Shown here in pieces: positions 25,774-37,202 of a stretch of 64,000 nucleotides of DNA (its first letter is position 1; each line of letters starts with the position of its first letter). Below the pieces are notes generated by a model. That model saw only the letters and a list, made by a program, of their open reading frames with translations, was not told the DNA's origin and searched no databases. Where the stretch lies: positions 5,208,001-5,272,000 of the forward strand of contig NZ_CP107796.1 of the NCBI RefSeq assembly GCF_036345995.1. Reading direction: 5' to 3'. The position numbers and the translations under genes were made by a program. Source of the DNA: Streptomyces sp. NBC_00557. Its GTDB lineage: Bacteria; Actinomycetota; Actinomycetes; Streptomycetales; Streptomycetaceae.

Positions 25774-28032
25774 ATGGCTCGAGAGGCGGGGACCCAGGGC
25801 GGTGAGCGGCGGCTCGCCGTGCTCGAGGGTGTGCTGGAACGGATCACGTACGCCAACGAGGAGAACGGCTACACCGTCGCCCGGGTCGACACGGGCCGAG
25901 GCGGCGGGGACCTGCTCACCGTCGTCGGCGCGCTGCTCGGCGCCCAGGTCGGGGAGTCGCTGCGCATGGAGGGGCGCTGGGGCTCCCACCCGCAGTACGG
26001 CAAGCAGTTCCACGTCGAGAACTACACGACGGTCCTGCCCGCCACGGTCCAGGGCATCCGGCGTTACCTCGGCTCGGGTCTGGTGAAGGGGATCGGGCCC
26101 GTCTTCGCCGACCGGATCACCCAGCACTTCGGGCTCGACACCCTCCGCGTCATCGAGGAGGAGCCGAAGCGCCTCATCGAGGTCCCCGGCCTCGGGCCCA
26201 AGCGGACCAAGAAGATCGCCGACGCCTGGGAGGAGCAGAAGGCGATCAAGGAGGTCATGCTCTTCCTGCAGACCGTCGAGGTGTCCACGTCCATCGCCGT
26301 GCGGATCTACAAGAAGTACGGCGACGCGTCCATCCAGATCGTCAAGGAGCAGCCGTACCGCCTCGCCGCCGACGTCTGGGGCATCGGCTTCCTCACCGCC
26401 GACAAGATCGCCCAGTCCGTCGGCATCCCGCACGACAGCCCCGAAAGGGTCAAGGCGGGGCTGCAGTACGCCCTGTCCCAGTCCGCCGACCAGGGGCACT
26501 GCTTCCTGCCCGAGGAGCGGCTGATCTCCGACGCGGTGAAGCTGCTCGCCGTGGACACCGGCCTGGTCATCGAGTGCCTCGCCGAGCTGGCCGCGGTCCC
26601 GGACGACGGCGGCGACCCGGGTGTCGTACGGGAGAAGGTGCCCGGACCGGACGGCGACGGCGCCGAACCGGTGACCGCCGTCTACCTCGTCCCGTTCCAC
26701 CGCGCCGAGCAGTCCCTCTCCGCTCAGCTGCTGCGTCTGCTGCGGACGGACGAGGACCGGATGCCGGCCTTCCGGGACGTGGACTGGGCGAAGGCCCTCG
26801 GCTGGCTGAAGGGCCGTACCGGCGCCGATCTCGCCCCGGAGCAGGAGGCGGCCGTCCGGCTCGCGCTCACCGAGAAGGTCGCCGTCCTCACCGGCGGGCC
26901 CGGCTGCGGCAAGTCCTTCACCGTGCGCTCGATCGTGGAGCTGGCCCGCGCCAAGCGCGCCAAGGTGCTGCTCGCCGCCCCCACCGGCCGGGCCGCGAAA
27001 CGGCTGGCCGAGCTGACCGGCGCCGAGGCCTCCACCGTCCACCGGCTGCTGGAGCTCAAGCCGGGCGGGGACGCGGCGTACGATCGGGACCGCCCGCTCG
27101 ACGCCGACCTGGTCGTGGTCGACGAGGCCTCCATGCTGGACCTGCTGCTGGCGAACAAGCTGGTGAAGGCCGTGCCGCCCGGCGCCCATCTGCTCTTCGT
27201 CGGCGACGTCGACCAGCTGCCCAGCGTCGGCGCGGGCGAGGTGCTGCGGGACCTGCTCGCCGAGGGCAGCCCCGTGCCCGCCGTCCGGCTCACCCGGGTC
27301 TTCCGGCAGGCCCAGCAGTCCGGCGTCGTCACCAACGCGCACCGGATCAACGCCGGGCAGCATCCGCTCACCGACGGCCTGAAGGACTTCTTCCTCTTCG
27401 TGGAGGACGACACCGAGGCCGCCGGCCGGCTCACCGTGGACGTGGCCGCGCGGCGGATTCCGGCCAAGTTCGGGCTCGACCCGAGGCGGGACGTCCAGGT
27501 CCTCGCCCCCATGCACCGGGGACCGGCCGGCGCCGGGGCGCTCAACGGGCTGCTCCAGCAGGCCATCACCCCCGGCCGGCCCGATCAGCCCGAGAAGCGG
27601 TCCGGCGGCCGGGTCTTCCGCGTCGGCGACAAGGTCACCCAGATTCGCAACAATTACGAGAAAGGGAAGAACGGTGTCTTCAACGGCACCGTGGGCGTCG
27701 TCACCTCGCTCGACCCGGTCGACCAGCGGCTCACGGTGCTGACGGACGAGGACGAGGAGGTGCCGTACGAGTTCGACGAACTGGACGAGCTGGCCCATGC
27801 GTACGCGGTGACCATCCACCGTTCGCAGGGAAGTGAATATCCTGCCGTGGTGATTCCCGTCACCACCGGGGCATGGATGATGCTGCAGCGGAACCTGCTG
27901 TACACGGCGGTGACACGGGCGAAGAGGCTGGTCGTCCTCGTCGGTTCACGCAAGGCGATCGGACAGGCGGTGCGCACGGTGTCGGCGGGGCGGCGCTGCA
28001 CGGCACTGGACTTCCGGCTGCGCGGCGGCTGA
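25774..28032 (+). CDS. recD2: RecD2-like ATP-dependent 5'-3' DNA helicase
   Basis: A 752-residue SF1B helicase. It opens with an N-terminal OB-like domain (LERITYANEENGYTVARVD), then helix-hairpin-helix repeats (LVKGIGPVFADRI, LIEVPGLGPKRTKKI, VWGIGFLTADKIAQ). Walker A GGPGCGKSFT lies near residue 373 and motif II VVDEASMLDL near 447. The C-terminal UvrD-like domain ends YAVTIHRSQGSEYPAVVIPV and LLYTAVTRAKRLVVLVG. It is the stand-alone RecD2 form, not the RecBCD subunit, and probably acts in repair or replication-fork processing. It lies alone upstream of citA. Confidence 0.93.
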   Translation: MAREAGTQGGERRLAVLEGVLERITYANEENGYTVARVDTGRGGGDLLTVVGALLGAQVGESLRMEGRWGSHPQYGKQFHVENYTTVLPATVQGIRRYLGSGLVKGIGPVFADRITQHFGLDTLRVIEEEPKRLIEVPGLGPKRTKKIADAWEEQKAIKEVMLFLQTVEVSTSIAVRIYKKYGDASIQIVKEQPYRLAADVWGIGFLTADKIAQSVGIPHDSPERVKAGLQYALSQSADQGHCFLPEERLISDAVKLLAVDTGLVIECLAELAAVPDDGGDPGVVREKVPGPDGDGAEPVTAVYLVPFHRAEQSLSAQLLRLLRTDEDRMPAFRDVDWAKALGWLKGRTGADLAPEQEAAVRLALTEKVAVLTGGPGCGKSFTVRSIVELARAKRAKVLLAAPTGRAAKRLAELTGAEASTVHRLLELKPGGDAAYDRDRPLDADLVVVDEASMLDLLLANKLVKAVPPGAHLLFVGDVDQLPSVGAGEVLRDLLAEGSPVPAVRLTRVFRQAQQSGVVTNAHRINAGQHPLTDGLKDFFLFVEDDTEAAGRLTVDVAARRIPAKFGLDPRRDVQVLAPMHRGPAGAGALNGLLQQAITPGRPDQPEKRSGGRVFRVGDKVTQIRNNYEKGKNGVFNGTVGVVTSLDPVDQRLTVLTDEDEEVPYEFDELDELAHAYAVTIHRSQGSEYPAVVIPVTTGAWMMLQRNLLYTAVTRAKRLVVLVGSRKAIGQAVRTVSAGRRCTALDFRLRGG

Positions 28033-28144
28033 CCGCCCCTGACCAGTGGGCGTCGGCCCGCATCACAAAAAATGATCGATCAAACGAGTCGTGAAGGTCA
28101 CAGAGCACTTCCCGTCGCCCTTCCCAGGGGGCAGGATGTGCAAG

Positions 28145-28167
28145 TTGGCGGCACTGAGTGCCGCCAA
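28145..28167. promoter_or_regulatory. Perfect palindrome upstream of citA
   Basis: TTGGCGGCAC (28145-28154) and GTGCCGCCAA (28158-28167) are perfect 10-base arms around TGA, 105 bases before the citA start. Length, symmetry and position suit an operator for a dimeric regulator, or a leader stem-loop. Confidence 0.5.
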
Positions 28168-28272
28168 TGGGCCCAATGGTCGACCCCGAGTGCACTCTCC
28201 TGAGCCAAATGGGGGATGGTAGAGACAGTCAGGGCACCTCGAAGATGAGGCACTACGTCGGTGAGGGAAGAC

Positions 28273-29562
<1,290 letters not shown>

Positions 29563-29576
29563 GGGCACCCGAGCCA

Positions 29577-29603
29577 CAGGGTCCACCCGAGCGGTGGGCC
29601 CTG
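29577..29603 (+). terminator. citA terminator hairpin
   Basis: CAGGGTCCACC (29577-29587) pairs with GGTGGGCCCTG (29593-29603) with one G-T pair and a 5-base loop, 14 bases after the citA stop. Confidence 0.8.
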
Positions 29604-30153
29604 TATCGGTCGTGAAAAGCGGAAGGCGCCCTGAGACGCCGGTCCCCCCACGGGCCGACGACCAGGGCGCCTTCCCATGTCCCGGTGCGGATTCCCCCCA
29701 CGGGATCCGGCCGGGCGCTCGGGGAGGACAGCGCCTGAATCGCTGTCGTGAGCAGAATGAGCAAAACTCGTCCTGCTCCAGTGATGCGGTGCGATCTGCC
29801 GGGACAGCGCACGCAGGGAGGGCCGCTCAAAGCTTCCCGGCGCACGTGCCCCGGCAACGCATCTCTGAGGAAGTCCCCCAAGACATCCCCAGATGCCGGC
29901 TGACGCCCCCCAAGACGCCGAACCGACATCGCCAACTTAGACCTTCGAACCCCTTCGATGGTTACGTTCGCATCACTGTGATCTGCGTCTCTTGCATATG
30001 TCCCTTAGGTGCGCAAGAGCCCCGATACGCCGATCGGAGCTCAAGCGTAAGGATGATGCGCGAGCCTTGTGAAGAGCTTATGTGAGGCTCGCTCCGGACT
30101 CTAGAGGGTCTCTTACTTCGGCCACCCCTAACCGCCGGTAACTTCGGGCGACT
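29604..30153. other. 550-base gap with a 13-bp hairpin; possible small RNA
   Basis: GGAAGGCGCCCTG (29621-29633) and CAGGGCGCCTTCC (29663-29675) are perfect 13-base arms around a 29-base loop, a second large stem-loop directly after the citA terminator. The rest, to the copA stop at 30154, is less GC-rich and shows no convincing protein frame. A structured non-coding transcript is possible but not shown. Confidence 0.4.
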
Positions 30154-32418
30154 TCAGCGGAACCGTCGCAGCCGCAGGCTGTTCGTCACCACGAACACCG
30201 AGGAGAAGGCCATCGCCGCCCCGGCGATCATGGGGTTGAGCAGCCCGGCGGCGGCCAGCGGCAGCGCGGCCACGTTGTAGCCGAAAGCCCACACCAGGTT
30301 GCCCTTGATGGTGGCCAGCGTCCGCCGGGACAGCCGGATCGCGTCGGCCGCGACCCGCAGGTCCCCGCGCACCAGGGTCAGATCGCCGGCCTCGATCGCC
30401 GCGTCCGTCCCGGTGCCCATCGCCAGCCCCAGGTCGGCGGTGGCGAGCGCGGCCGCGTCGTTCACCCCGTCGCCGACCATCGCCACGGTCCGCCCCTCGT
30501 GCCGCAGCCGCCGTACGACCTCCACCTTGTCCTCGGGGAGCACCTCGGCGAACACGTCGGCGGAGTCGATGCCCACGGCCTGGGCGACCGCCTCGGCGAC
30601 CGTGCGGTTGTCCCCGGTGAGCAGCACCGGCCTCAGGCCCAGGGCGCGCAGGTCGCGTACCGCCTCGGCGCTGCTGTCCTTGATCGCGTCGGCGACGGCG
30701 AGCACCCCGCGGGCCCGCCCGCCCCAGCCGGCCACCACGGCCGTACGGCCCTCCTGCTCGGCCTCGCGCGCCGCGCGGGCCACGTCCGGCGGCAGCTGGT
30801 CGTACAGGCGCCCCACGGCCACCTCGCGCCCGTCCACGCGCCCGCGCACGCCCCGCCCGGGCACGTTCTCGAAGTGCTCGACCGCGGGGAGCGCGCCCAC
30901 GCGTTCCTCGGCGCCGGCCGCGATCGCGCGGGCCACGGGGTGCTCGGAGGCGTGCTCCAGGGCGCCGGCGAGCCGCAGCAGCTCCTTCTCGTCCTCGCCC
31001 TCGGCGGCGTACACCGCCTGCAGGGTCATCCGGCCCGTGGTGACGGTGCCCGTCTTGTCGAGGACGACGGTGTCGACGCGGCGCGTGGACTCCAGCACCT
31101 CGGGTCCCTTGATGAGGATGCCGAGCTGGGCGCCGCGCCCGGTGCCCACCATCAGCGCGGTCGGCGTGGCGAGGCCCAGCGCGCAGGGGCAGGCGATGAT
31201 CAGGACGGCGACGGCGGCGGTGAACGCGGCCACCGTGTCCCCGGTGACGCCCAGCCAGACGCCGAAGGTGCCGAGCGCGATCAGGACGACCACCGGGACG
31301 AACACCGCGGAGATCCGGTCGGCGAGCCGCTGCACCTCGGCCTTGCCGTTCTGCGCGTCCTCCACCAGCTTCGCCATCCGGGCGAGCTGGGTGTCGGCGC
31401 CGACCCGGCCGGCCTCCACGACCAGCCGGCCGCCCGCGTTGACGGTGGCGCCGGTGACCTTGTCGCCCGGTCCCACGTCCACCGGCACCGACTCCCCGGT
31501 CAGCATGGACGCGTCCACGGCGGAGACGCCCTCGACCACCGTGCCGTCGGTGGCGATCTTCTCGCCGGGCCGTACGACGAACCGGTCGCCCACGGCCAGC
31601 TCAGCCACCGGCACGCGCACCTCGCGCCCGTCCCGGAGAACGGCCACGTCCTTGGCGCCCAGCTCCATCAGCGCCTTCAGGGCGGCGCCGGCGCGCCGCT
31701 TGGAGCGGGCCTCCAGGTAGCGGCCGAGCAGGATCAGCGCGACGACTCCGGCGGCGACCTCCAGATAGATGGTGGAGGCCCCGTCCATCCGGGAGACGGT
31801 GAACCGGAACGCGTCGTGCAGGCCGGGCCTGCCCGCGTCGCCGAAGAACAGCGCCCACAGCGACCAGCCGAACGCGGCCAGCGTGCCGACCGAGACCAGC
31901 GTGTCCATGGTGGCCGCGCCGTGCCGGAGGTTGGTCCAGGCCGCCTGGTGGAAGGGCGCGCCGCCCCAGACGACGACCGGCGCGGCGAGGGTCAGGGAGA
32001 GCCACTGCCAGTTGTCGAACTGCAGCGCCGGGATCATCGCGAGCAGCACCACGGGCGCGGCGAGGAGCGCGGAGACGAGCAGGCGGTGGCGCAGGGCGCC
32101 CGGTCCGGGATCCTGCCCGGGGGTCTGCGGGCCCGCCGTCACGGGTTCGGGCTCGGGCGGCGCGGGTTCCTCGGCGGTGTAGCCGGTCCGCTCCACGGTG
32201 GCGATCAGATCGGCTACCCGTACGCCCTCGCCGAAGGTGATCCGCGCCTTCTCCGTGGCGAAGTTGACGGTGGCGCTGACGCCGTCCATCCGGTTGAGCT
32301 TCTTCTCCACCCGGGCGGCGCAGGAGGCGCAGGTCATCCCGCCGATGAGCAGTTCGACCTCGGAGGCGCCGGCCGTTGCGGCGTCGTGGTGCCGGGGTGT
32401 GGCGGTGGTGCTGGTCAT
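30154..32418 (-). CDS. copA: Copper-translocating P1B-type ATPase
   Basis: A 754-residue P-type ATPase. The N-terminal heavy-metal domain carries GGMTCASC (residues 27-34). Eight membrane helices include the transmembrane metal motif [12 protein letters not shown] near 408. The phosphorylated Asp lies in DKTGTVTTG near 453, with HP motif EHPVARA and hinge [12 protein letters not shown]. The CPC motif and linked copZ indicate Cu(I) export across the membrane. It is cotranscribed with the chaperone gene copZ upstream (106-base gap), and a CsoR-type operator precedes copZ. Confidence 0.93.
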   Translation of the reverse strand: MTSTTATPRHHDAATAGASEVELLIGGMTCASCAARVEKKLNRMDGVSATVNFATEKARITFGEGVRVADLIATVERTGYTAEEPAPPEPEPVTAGPQTPGQDPGPGALRHRLLVSALLAAPVVLLAMIPALQFDNWQWLSLTLAAPVVVWGGAPFHQAAWTNLRHGAATMDTLVSVGTLAAFGWSLWALFFGDAGRPGLHDAFRFTVSRMDGASTIYLEVAAGVVALILLGRYLEARSKRRAGAALKALMELGAKDVAVLRDGREVRVPVAELAVGDRFVVRPGEKIATDGTVVEGVSAVDASMLTGESVPVDVGPGDKVTGATVNAGGRLVVEAGRVGADTQLARMAKLVEDAQNGKAEVQRLADRISAVFVPVVVLIALGTFGVWLGVTGDTVAAFTAAVAVLIIACPCALGLATPTALMVGTGRGAQLGILIKGPEVLESTRRVDTVVLDKTGTVTTGRMTLQAVYAAEGEDEKELLRLAGALEHASEHPVARAIAAGAEERVGALPAVEHFENVPGRGVRGRVDGREVAVGRLYDQLPPDVARAAREAEQEGRTAVVAGWGGRARGVLAVADAIKDSSAEAVRDLRALGLRPVLLTGDNRTVAEAVAQAVGIDSADVFAEVLPEDKVEVVRRLRHEGRTVAMVGDGVNDAAALATADLGLAMGTGTDAAIEAGDLTLVRGDLRVAADAIRLSRRTLATIKGNLVWAFGYNVAALPLAAAGLLNPMIAGAAMAFSSVFVVTNSLRLRRFR

Positions 32419-32524
32419 GTCCGGACTCCAGACATCGGACCGGGCCGCACGGAGCCAGTATCAGCTGGTCGGTACGGCCCGGTCGGGAACGAGGTGTGGG
32501 GCGTTCAGCCCGTGAAAGCCAGGT

Positions 32525-32764
32525 TCAGGCCCTGCCGGCCAGCTCGAAACCGGCCTCGTCGACGGCGGCGCGCACGGCCTCGTCGTCGAGCGGGGCCTCG
32601 GAGACCACGGTCACCTCGCCGGTGGACGCGACGGCCTTCACCGAGCTGACGCCGGGGAGCTGGGAGATCTCGCCGGAGACGGAACCTTCGCAGTGGCCAC
32701 AGCTCATGCCGGTCACCTTGTAGACGGTGGTCACGGAGCCGGGTGTGTCGGTGTGGGCGGTCAT
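32525..32764 (-). CDS. copZ: Copper chaperone, heavy-metal-associated domain
   Basis: A 79-residue single HMA domain with the metal-binding loop GMSCGHCEGSVSGEI and the ferredoxin-like C-terminal strand. It carries Cu(I) to the CopA ATPase encoded next. It is the first gene of the copper operon; the operator lies 68 bases upstream of its start. Confidence 0.92.
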   Translation of the reverse strand: MTAHTDTPGSVTTVYKVTGMSCGHCEGSVSGEISQLPGVSSVKAVASTGEVTVVSEAPLDDEAVRAAVDEAGFELAGRA

Positions 32765-32831
32765 GTCGTCACTCCTCGTCGAGGCATGTGGGGCCGGTGG
32801 GGTCCGGGAGGGAGCCCCACGCTTCTCACAC

Positions 32832-32849
32832 TATACCCCTAGGGGGTAC
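32832..32849 (-). promoter_or_regulatory. CsoR-type copper operator
   Basis: TATACCCCTAGGGGGTAC is a near-perfect palindrome of the known CsoR-site type (TACCCC...GGGGTA). It sits between copZ and the stop of the PrsW-like gene. Copper binding to CsoR would relieve repression of copZ-copA. No csoR gene is in this window. Confidence 0.8.
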
Positions 32850-32850
32850 C

Positions 32851-33777
32851 TCACCAAGAGGCGTCCCGGTGCGCCAGCGACCGCACCCAGGCGGCTCCGG
32901 CCAGCGCGACCAGCGCGAGTCCGCCGACCGAGAACAGCGTGAACAGGCACTCCCGCACGCCGTCCGGCCGGACGAGATACCCCGGTGCGAACGGGCCGCC
33001 GCCGGTCAGCCGGGCCACCCCCCACAGGGCGAGGCCGTGCGTGGCGTCCCCCAGCGCGTGCAGCAGGCAGACGCCGAGACAGGTGCCCACGACCGGCGCG
33101 GTGATGCGGAAGCGCCCGGTCAGCCGGCGCCGGGACAGCAGCGCGCCGCCCGCGATCGCCGTCCACAGCCCGTGCCCGAACGGTGCGAGCAGTCCGCGCG
33201 GGATCTCCGTCCGGAGCAGCGCGCGCAGACCGGCGTCACCGGTGGAGGCGGCCGCGCCGAAGGCGTGCCCCACGCTCTCCGGGGCGGCGAAGCCGAAACC
33301 GACGGCCGCGCCGAGCACCAGTCCGGCGGGCATCCCGCGGATGCCCGGCTGCCGGCGCAGCACGAACACCAGCGCCCCGAGCTTGGCCGCCTCCTCGATC
33401 AGACCGACGCCGAGAAACCTGCCGAGGGAGGGGTGCAGTGGGTACGACCCCAGCGGCGAGGCGCCGAGCACGCCGAGGACGCCGCCGGCCAGGAAACAGC
33501 CGAGGATCGCGCTGACGCCCAGGTCGCGGACGTGCCGCTCGTACGCCCACAGCACGAAGGCGACCGGCACGAGAAAGCCGCCGAGCAGGATCAGCGTCGG
33601 CAGCAGGGTGCCGTTCTGTGTCTGGTACGTGATCCAGGCGGCCGACACCCACAGCGCGAGCCCTGCGCCCAGACACCGCCGCCACAGGCCGGCGGCGATC
33701 CGGGGATACGGCGGTGGCGGCTGCTGGGGTCCGGGGATACGGGCCCTGGGCGCGCCGGGAGGCGGGGAGTGGCTCAC
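32851..33777 (-). CDS. PrsW-family intramembrane metalloprotease
   Basis: A 308-residue protein with a Pro-rich cytoplasmic start and about eight membrane helices. PrsW-type motifs are present in order: [39 protein letters not shown] and [11 protein letters not shown], giving the Glu and His ligands of a buried zinc site. Such proteases cleave membrane regulators, for example anti-sigma factors; the target here is unknown. The copper operator overlaps the region just after its stop but controls the opposite-end neighbour copZ, so no functional link is implied. Confidence 0.88.
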   Translation of the reverse strand: MSHSPPPGAPRARIPGPQQPPPPYPRIAAGLWRRCLGAGLALWVSAAWITYQTQNGTLLPTLILLGGFLVPVAFVLWAYERHVRDLGVSAILGCFLAGGVLGVLGASPLGSYPLHPSLGRFLGVGLIEEAAKLGALVFVLRRQPGIRGMPAGLVLGAAVGFGFAAPESVGHAFGAAASTGDAGLRALLRTEIPRGLLAPFGHGLWTAIAGGALLSRRRLTGRFRITAPVVGTCLGVCLLHALGDATHGLALWGVARLTGGGPFAPGYLVRPDGVRECLFTLFSVGGLALVALAGAAWVRSLAHRDASW

Positions 33778-33953
33778 GGGGGTCCCCTCGGGCGACGGCT
33801 GGGCGGAGTCGAGTCGATGTCGAGCGGTTCATCCGCACTCTAGGCAGCCGCGCCGCGGGGCGCAGTCCGGGTGGCCTGGTGGGGGTATGGGCCGCGGTGC
33901 GTGCGCGGTCCCTGGGCCTCTACTCTTCGCGGAGGTTCCCGAAAGGAGTGCGG

Positions 33954-35012
33954 ATGCGCGCGGTGGTGTTCGAGCGGTACGGCGAGCCGGCCGAGGTCCG
34001 GGACGTACCCGACCCGGAGCCCGGGGAACACGGCGTCGTCGTCCGCGTGGAGGCCACCGGACTGTGCCGCAGCGACTGGCACGGCTGGATGGGCCACGAC
34101 CCCGACATCACGCTGCCGCACGTGCCCGGACACGAACTCGCCGGTGTCGTCGAGTCGGTGGGCCCCCGGGTCACCGGATGGCGGCCCGGCGACCGGGTCA
34201 CCGTGCCGTTCGTCTGCGCCTGCGGCACCTGCCCGGCCTGCGCCGCCGGTGACCAGCAGGTGTGCGAACGCCAGACCCAGCCGGGCTTCCACCACTGGGG
34301 CTCCTTCGCCGAGTACGTCGCGCTCGACCACGCCGACGTCAACCTGGTCGCCGTCCCGGACGACATGGCGTACGCCACCGCCGCCGCCCTCGGCTGCCGC
34401 TTCGCCACCGCCTTCCGCGCGGTGGTGCAGCAGGGCCGGGTGGCGCCGGGCGAGTGGGTCGCGGTGCACGGCTGCGGCGGGGTCGGGCTGTCGGCGGTGA
34501 TGATCGCGGCGGCGGCCGGTGCGCGGGTGGTCGCCGTCGACGTGTCGGCCGAGGCCCTCTCCCTGGCGCGGAAGTTCGGCGCCGCCGAGTGCCTGGACGC
34601 GACCGGGGTGCTCGATCCGGCCGCCGCCGTCCGCGAGCTGACCGACGGCGGCGCCCATCTCTCCCTCGACGCCCTCGGTTCGCCCGCCACCTGTGCGAAC
34701 TCCGTGAACGGCCTGCGCCGTCGCGGCCGGCACGTCCAGGTCGGGCTGCTGCCCTCGGCCGACGGCACCACCCCCGTCCCGCTGGCCCGGGCCGTCGCCC
34801 TGGAACTGGAACTGCTCGGCAGCCACGGCATGGCCGCCCACGCCTACCCCGACATGCTCCGCCTGGTCCGCTCCGGCGTGCTGCGCCCCGGCCTCCTGGT
34901 GACGTCCACCATCCCGCTGGACGCGGCACCGGCCGCCCTCGCGGCGATGGGCACGGCGCCGGGCGCGGGAGTCACGGTCATCGAGCCGTGGAGCCGGGAG
35001 AGCCGGAGCTGA
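33954..35012 (+). CDS. Zinc-dependent medium-chain alcohol dehydrogenase
   Basis: A 352-residue MDR enzyme. Catalytic zinc ligands are Cys in [14 protein letters not shown] and His/Glu in [13 protein letters not shown]. The structural-zinc cluster reads [17 protein letters not shown]. The nucleotide loop is [26 protein letters not shown] lies at 33942-33948 before ATG 33954. The substrate is unknown. Its 3' end overlaps the convergent GNAT gene by 35 bases. Confidence 0.92.
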   Translation: MRAVVFERYGEPAEVRDVPDPEPGEHGVVVRVEATGLCRSDWHGWMGHDPDITLPHVPGHELAGVVESVGPRVTGWRPGDRVTVPFVCACGTCPACAAGDQQVCERQTQPGFHHWGSFAEYVALDHADVNLVAVPDDMAYATAAALGCRFATAFRAVVQQGRVAPGEWVAVHGCGGVGLSAVMIAAAAGARVVAVDVSAEALSLARKFGAAECLDATGVLDPAAAVRELTDGGAHLSLDALGSPATCANSVNGLRRRGRHVQVGLLPSADGTTPVPLARAVALELELLGSHGMAAHAYPDMLRLVRSGVLRPGLLVTSTIPLDAAPAALAAMGTAPGAGVTVIEPWSRESRS

Positions 35013-35616
35013 GACAGCCGGAGCGGGGGGCCGTGGAGCCGAGGGCCTTGGGGCCGGGGGCGGTGCGGTTGAGCGCGGCCCACTCCCGGTCCAGGATCGA
35101 CATGATCACCTCGTCGGCCCAGGCGCCGTCGCGCCGCTGCACCTCGCGCCGCACGCCCTCCACCACGAAGCCGACCCTCTCGTAGACCCGCCGGGCCCGC
35201 GGGTTGTCGGCGTACACCTCCAACTGGATGCGGTGCAGGCCGAGTCGCTCGAAGCCGTAACCGACGATCAGCCGGGTCGCCTCGGTGCCGACGCCCCGGC
35301 CGCGGCCCCGGGGGCCGATGAGGGTGCGGAACGTGCAGCTGCGGGCGTGCGGGTCGTACGCGTACAGGACGACCTCGCCCAGGACCTCGCCGGTGCCGGG
35401 GTCCGTGACGGCCAGGTCGAGCCGGTCGGGCGCGGCGGACCGGGAGCCGTACCAGGAGCGGAGCCGTTCCGGGGTGAGGTCGGTGGACGGCTCGAAGGTG
35501 AAGCGGACGACCTCGGGGTCGGCGATGATCTGCCACATGTCCCCGGCATCGGTCTCGGTGAAGGGCCGCAGGACGGTCTTCCGGCCGGCGAGCGTGGGTT
35601 TGACGGAGAAGTCCAT
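34978..35616 (-). CDS. GNAT N-acetyltransferase, RimJ/RimL-like
   Basis: A 212-residue acetyltransferase: [20 protein letters not shown] at the start, [20 protein letters not shown], and the acetyl-CoA loop [13 protein letters not shown], followed by [20 protein letters not shown]. This layout is typical of RimJ/RimL-type enzymes. The last 30 residues are low-complexity and overlap the convergent dehydrogenase gene, so the natural C-terminus may be shorter than the frame suggests. ATG 35616 is preferred. Confidence 0.85.
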   Translation of the reverse strand: MDFSVKPTLAGRKTVLRPFTETDAGDMWQIIADPEVVRFTFEPSTDLTPERLRSWYGSRSAAPDRLDLAVTDPGTGEVLGEVVLYAYDPHARSCTFRTLIGPRGRGRGVGTEATRLIVGYGFERLGLHRIQLEVYADNPRARRVYERVGFVVEGVRREVQRRDGAWADEVIMSILDREWAALNRTAPGPKALGSTAPRSGCLSSGSPGSTAR

Positions 35617-35672
35617 GGTCGGCACTGTGCCCCACGCGGACGGTGGGGCACAGCGGATTTCCCGGCGGCGGG

Positions 35673-35873
35673 TCAGTCCGTGCGCCGGCCCCGGTTGCCC
35701 GGCCGTGAGGCGACCCAGGCATGGACGGTCTCGGCGAACCAGTACGGCTTGCCGCCCTCCACGCGGTCGGGCGGGGGCAGCAGCCCGTGCTTGCGATACG
35801 ACCGTACGGTGTCGGGCTGCACCCTGATGTGCGCCGCGATCTCCTTGTAGGACCAGAGCCTTTGGTCGGTCAT
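35673..35873 (-). CDS. Small AlpA/MerR-like DNA-binding protein
   Basis: A 66-residue protein: MTDQRLWSYKEIAAHIRVQP, then DTVRSYRKHGLLPPPDRVEG and PYWFAETVHAWVASRPG. This is a winged helix-turn-helix of the excisionase/AlpA/MerR type. Another Met lies three codons upstream at 35882. It is a lone gene; no target or partner is evident. Confidence 0.8.
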   Translation of the reverse strand: MTDQRLWSYKEIAAHIRVQPDTVRSYRKHGLLPPPDRVEGGKPYWFAETVHAWVASRPGNRGRRTD

Positions 35874-36176
35874 GAGGTGCACCTCCCTGCGTGCGCCGCG
35901 GCGGCGGCCGGGGGCGGCCGTCGGGGGAGCCGGGCGCTGCGCTGGCGATCAGCGAGTCTGCGACCGGTGAACGACGCCGGCCGCCGGTGGACAGGGGCTG
36001 TCGACGCGGTGTGACGGGGAGCCCGCGTACCCGGGACATGTGTGACAGGAGGGAGGTGTTTGTGACACAGCCGCCGCAAAGGCGCGCGCCGGGGCATCGG
36101 CGGGGCGGGTTGCCCTGTCCGCCGGAGGCCGCCTCGGCAGCGGTGACCGGAAAGCGGTGACAAGAGCTGGTCCGAA

Positions 36177-36221
36177 TGTCCGGACAAAACATTGACAGGG
36201 CTCGGCGCGCGGGACTAGAAA
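36177..36221 (+). promoter_or_regulatory. iol operon promoter with TGTCCGGACA palindrome
   Basis: TTGACA (36192-36197) and TAGAAA (36216-36221) are spaced 18 bases and make a strong promoter match. Directly upstream, TGTCCGGACA (36177-36186) is a perfect 10-base palindrome and a candidate regulator site. The gap 35874-36251 shows no other gene. Confidence 0.65.
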
Positions 36222-36251
36222 GCCGGGGAGAGCCATGACGAAGGGAAGCCG

Positions 36252-37202
36252 ATGGCCTACGACCTGATCACCATGGGGCGGATCGGAGTGGACCTCTACC
36301 CGCTGCAGACCGGTGTCCCGCTCGCCCAGGTGTCGTCGTTCGGCAAGTTCCTCGGCGGGTCGGCGACGAACGTCGCGGTCGCCGCGGCCCGACTCGGCCG
36401 GCGCACCGCCGTGATCACCCGTACGGGCGACGATCCGTTCGGCGCCTATCTGCACGAGGCGCTGCGCGGCTTCGGCGTCGACGACCGCTGGGTCACCCCC
36501 GTCCCGGGGCTGCCGACCCCGGTCACCTTCTGCGAGGTCTTCCCGCCGGACGACTTCCCCCTCTACTTCTACCGGCAGCCCAAGGCGCCCGACCTGGAGA
36601 TCGACGCCCATGAGCTGGATCTGGACGCGATCCGGGCCGCCCGCATCTTCTGGATGACCGGCACCGGCCTGAGCGAGGAGCCCAGCCGTACGGCGACCCT
36701 CGCGGCCCTGGCCCACCGGGCCAGGTCCGGCGTCACGGTCTTCGACCTCGACTGGCGCCCGATGTTCTGGCGGGACCCCGACGCGGCGCGCCCCTTCTAC
36801 GCCGAGGCGCTGCGGCACGCCACGGTCGCCGTCGGCAACCTGGACGAGGTCGAGGTGGCGACCGGGGTGCGCGAGCCGCATGCCGCCGCCCGCGCGCTGC
36901 TCGCCGCCGGGGTGGAGATCGCCGTGGTCAAGCAGGGACCCAAGGGCGTTCTCGCGGTCAGTGCTTCGGGTGACTCGGCGGAGGTCCCGCCCCTGCCCGT
37001 CACCGTCCTGAACGGCCTCGGCGCCGGAGACGCCTTCGGCGGCTCCCTGTGCCACGGCCTCCTCGAAGGCTGGGACCTGGAGACGGTCATGCGGCACGCC
37101 AACGCGGCCGGCGCCATCGTCGCCTCCCGGCTGGAATGCTCCTCGGCGATGCCCACCCCGGACGAGGTGGCCGCCGCGCTCGACGCCGGAGCGGTCCAGT
37201 GA
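36252..37202 (+). CDS. iolC: 5-dehydro-2-deoxygluconokinase
   Basis: A 316-residue PfkB kinase: DLITMGRIGVDLYPLQTGVP, FLGGSATNVAVAAARLG, and the C-terminal NGLGAGDAFGGSLCHGLLEG with the catalytic Asp. The YPLQ signature and the neighbours place it as IolC, which phosphorylates 2-deoxy-5-keto-D-gluconate in myo-inositol breakdown. It is the first gene of an operon, GTGA-overlapped with the aldolase gene. AAGGGAAG precedes the ATG. Confidence 0.93.
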   Translation: MAYDLITMGRIGVDLYPLQTGVPLAQVSSFGKFLGGSATNVAVAAARLGRRTAVITRTGDDPFGAYLHEALRGFGVDDRWVTPVPGLPTPVTFCEVFPPDDFPLYFYRQPKAPDLEIDAHELDLDAIRAARIFWMTGTGLSEEPSRTATLAALAHRARSGVTVFDLDWRPMFWRDPDAARPFYAEALRHATVAVGNLDEVEVATGVREPHAAARALLAAGVEIAVVKQGPKGVLAVSASGDSAEVPPLPVTVLNGLGAGDAFGGSLCHGLLEGWDLETVMRHANAAGAIVASRLECSSAMPTPDEVAAALDAGAVQ

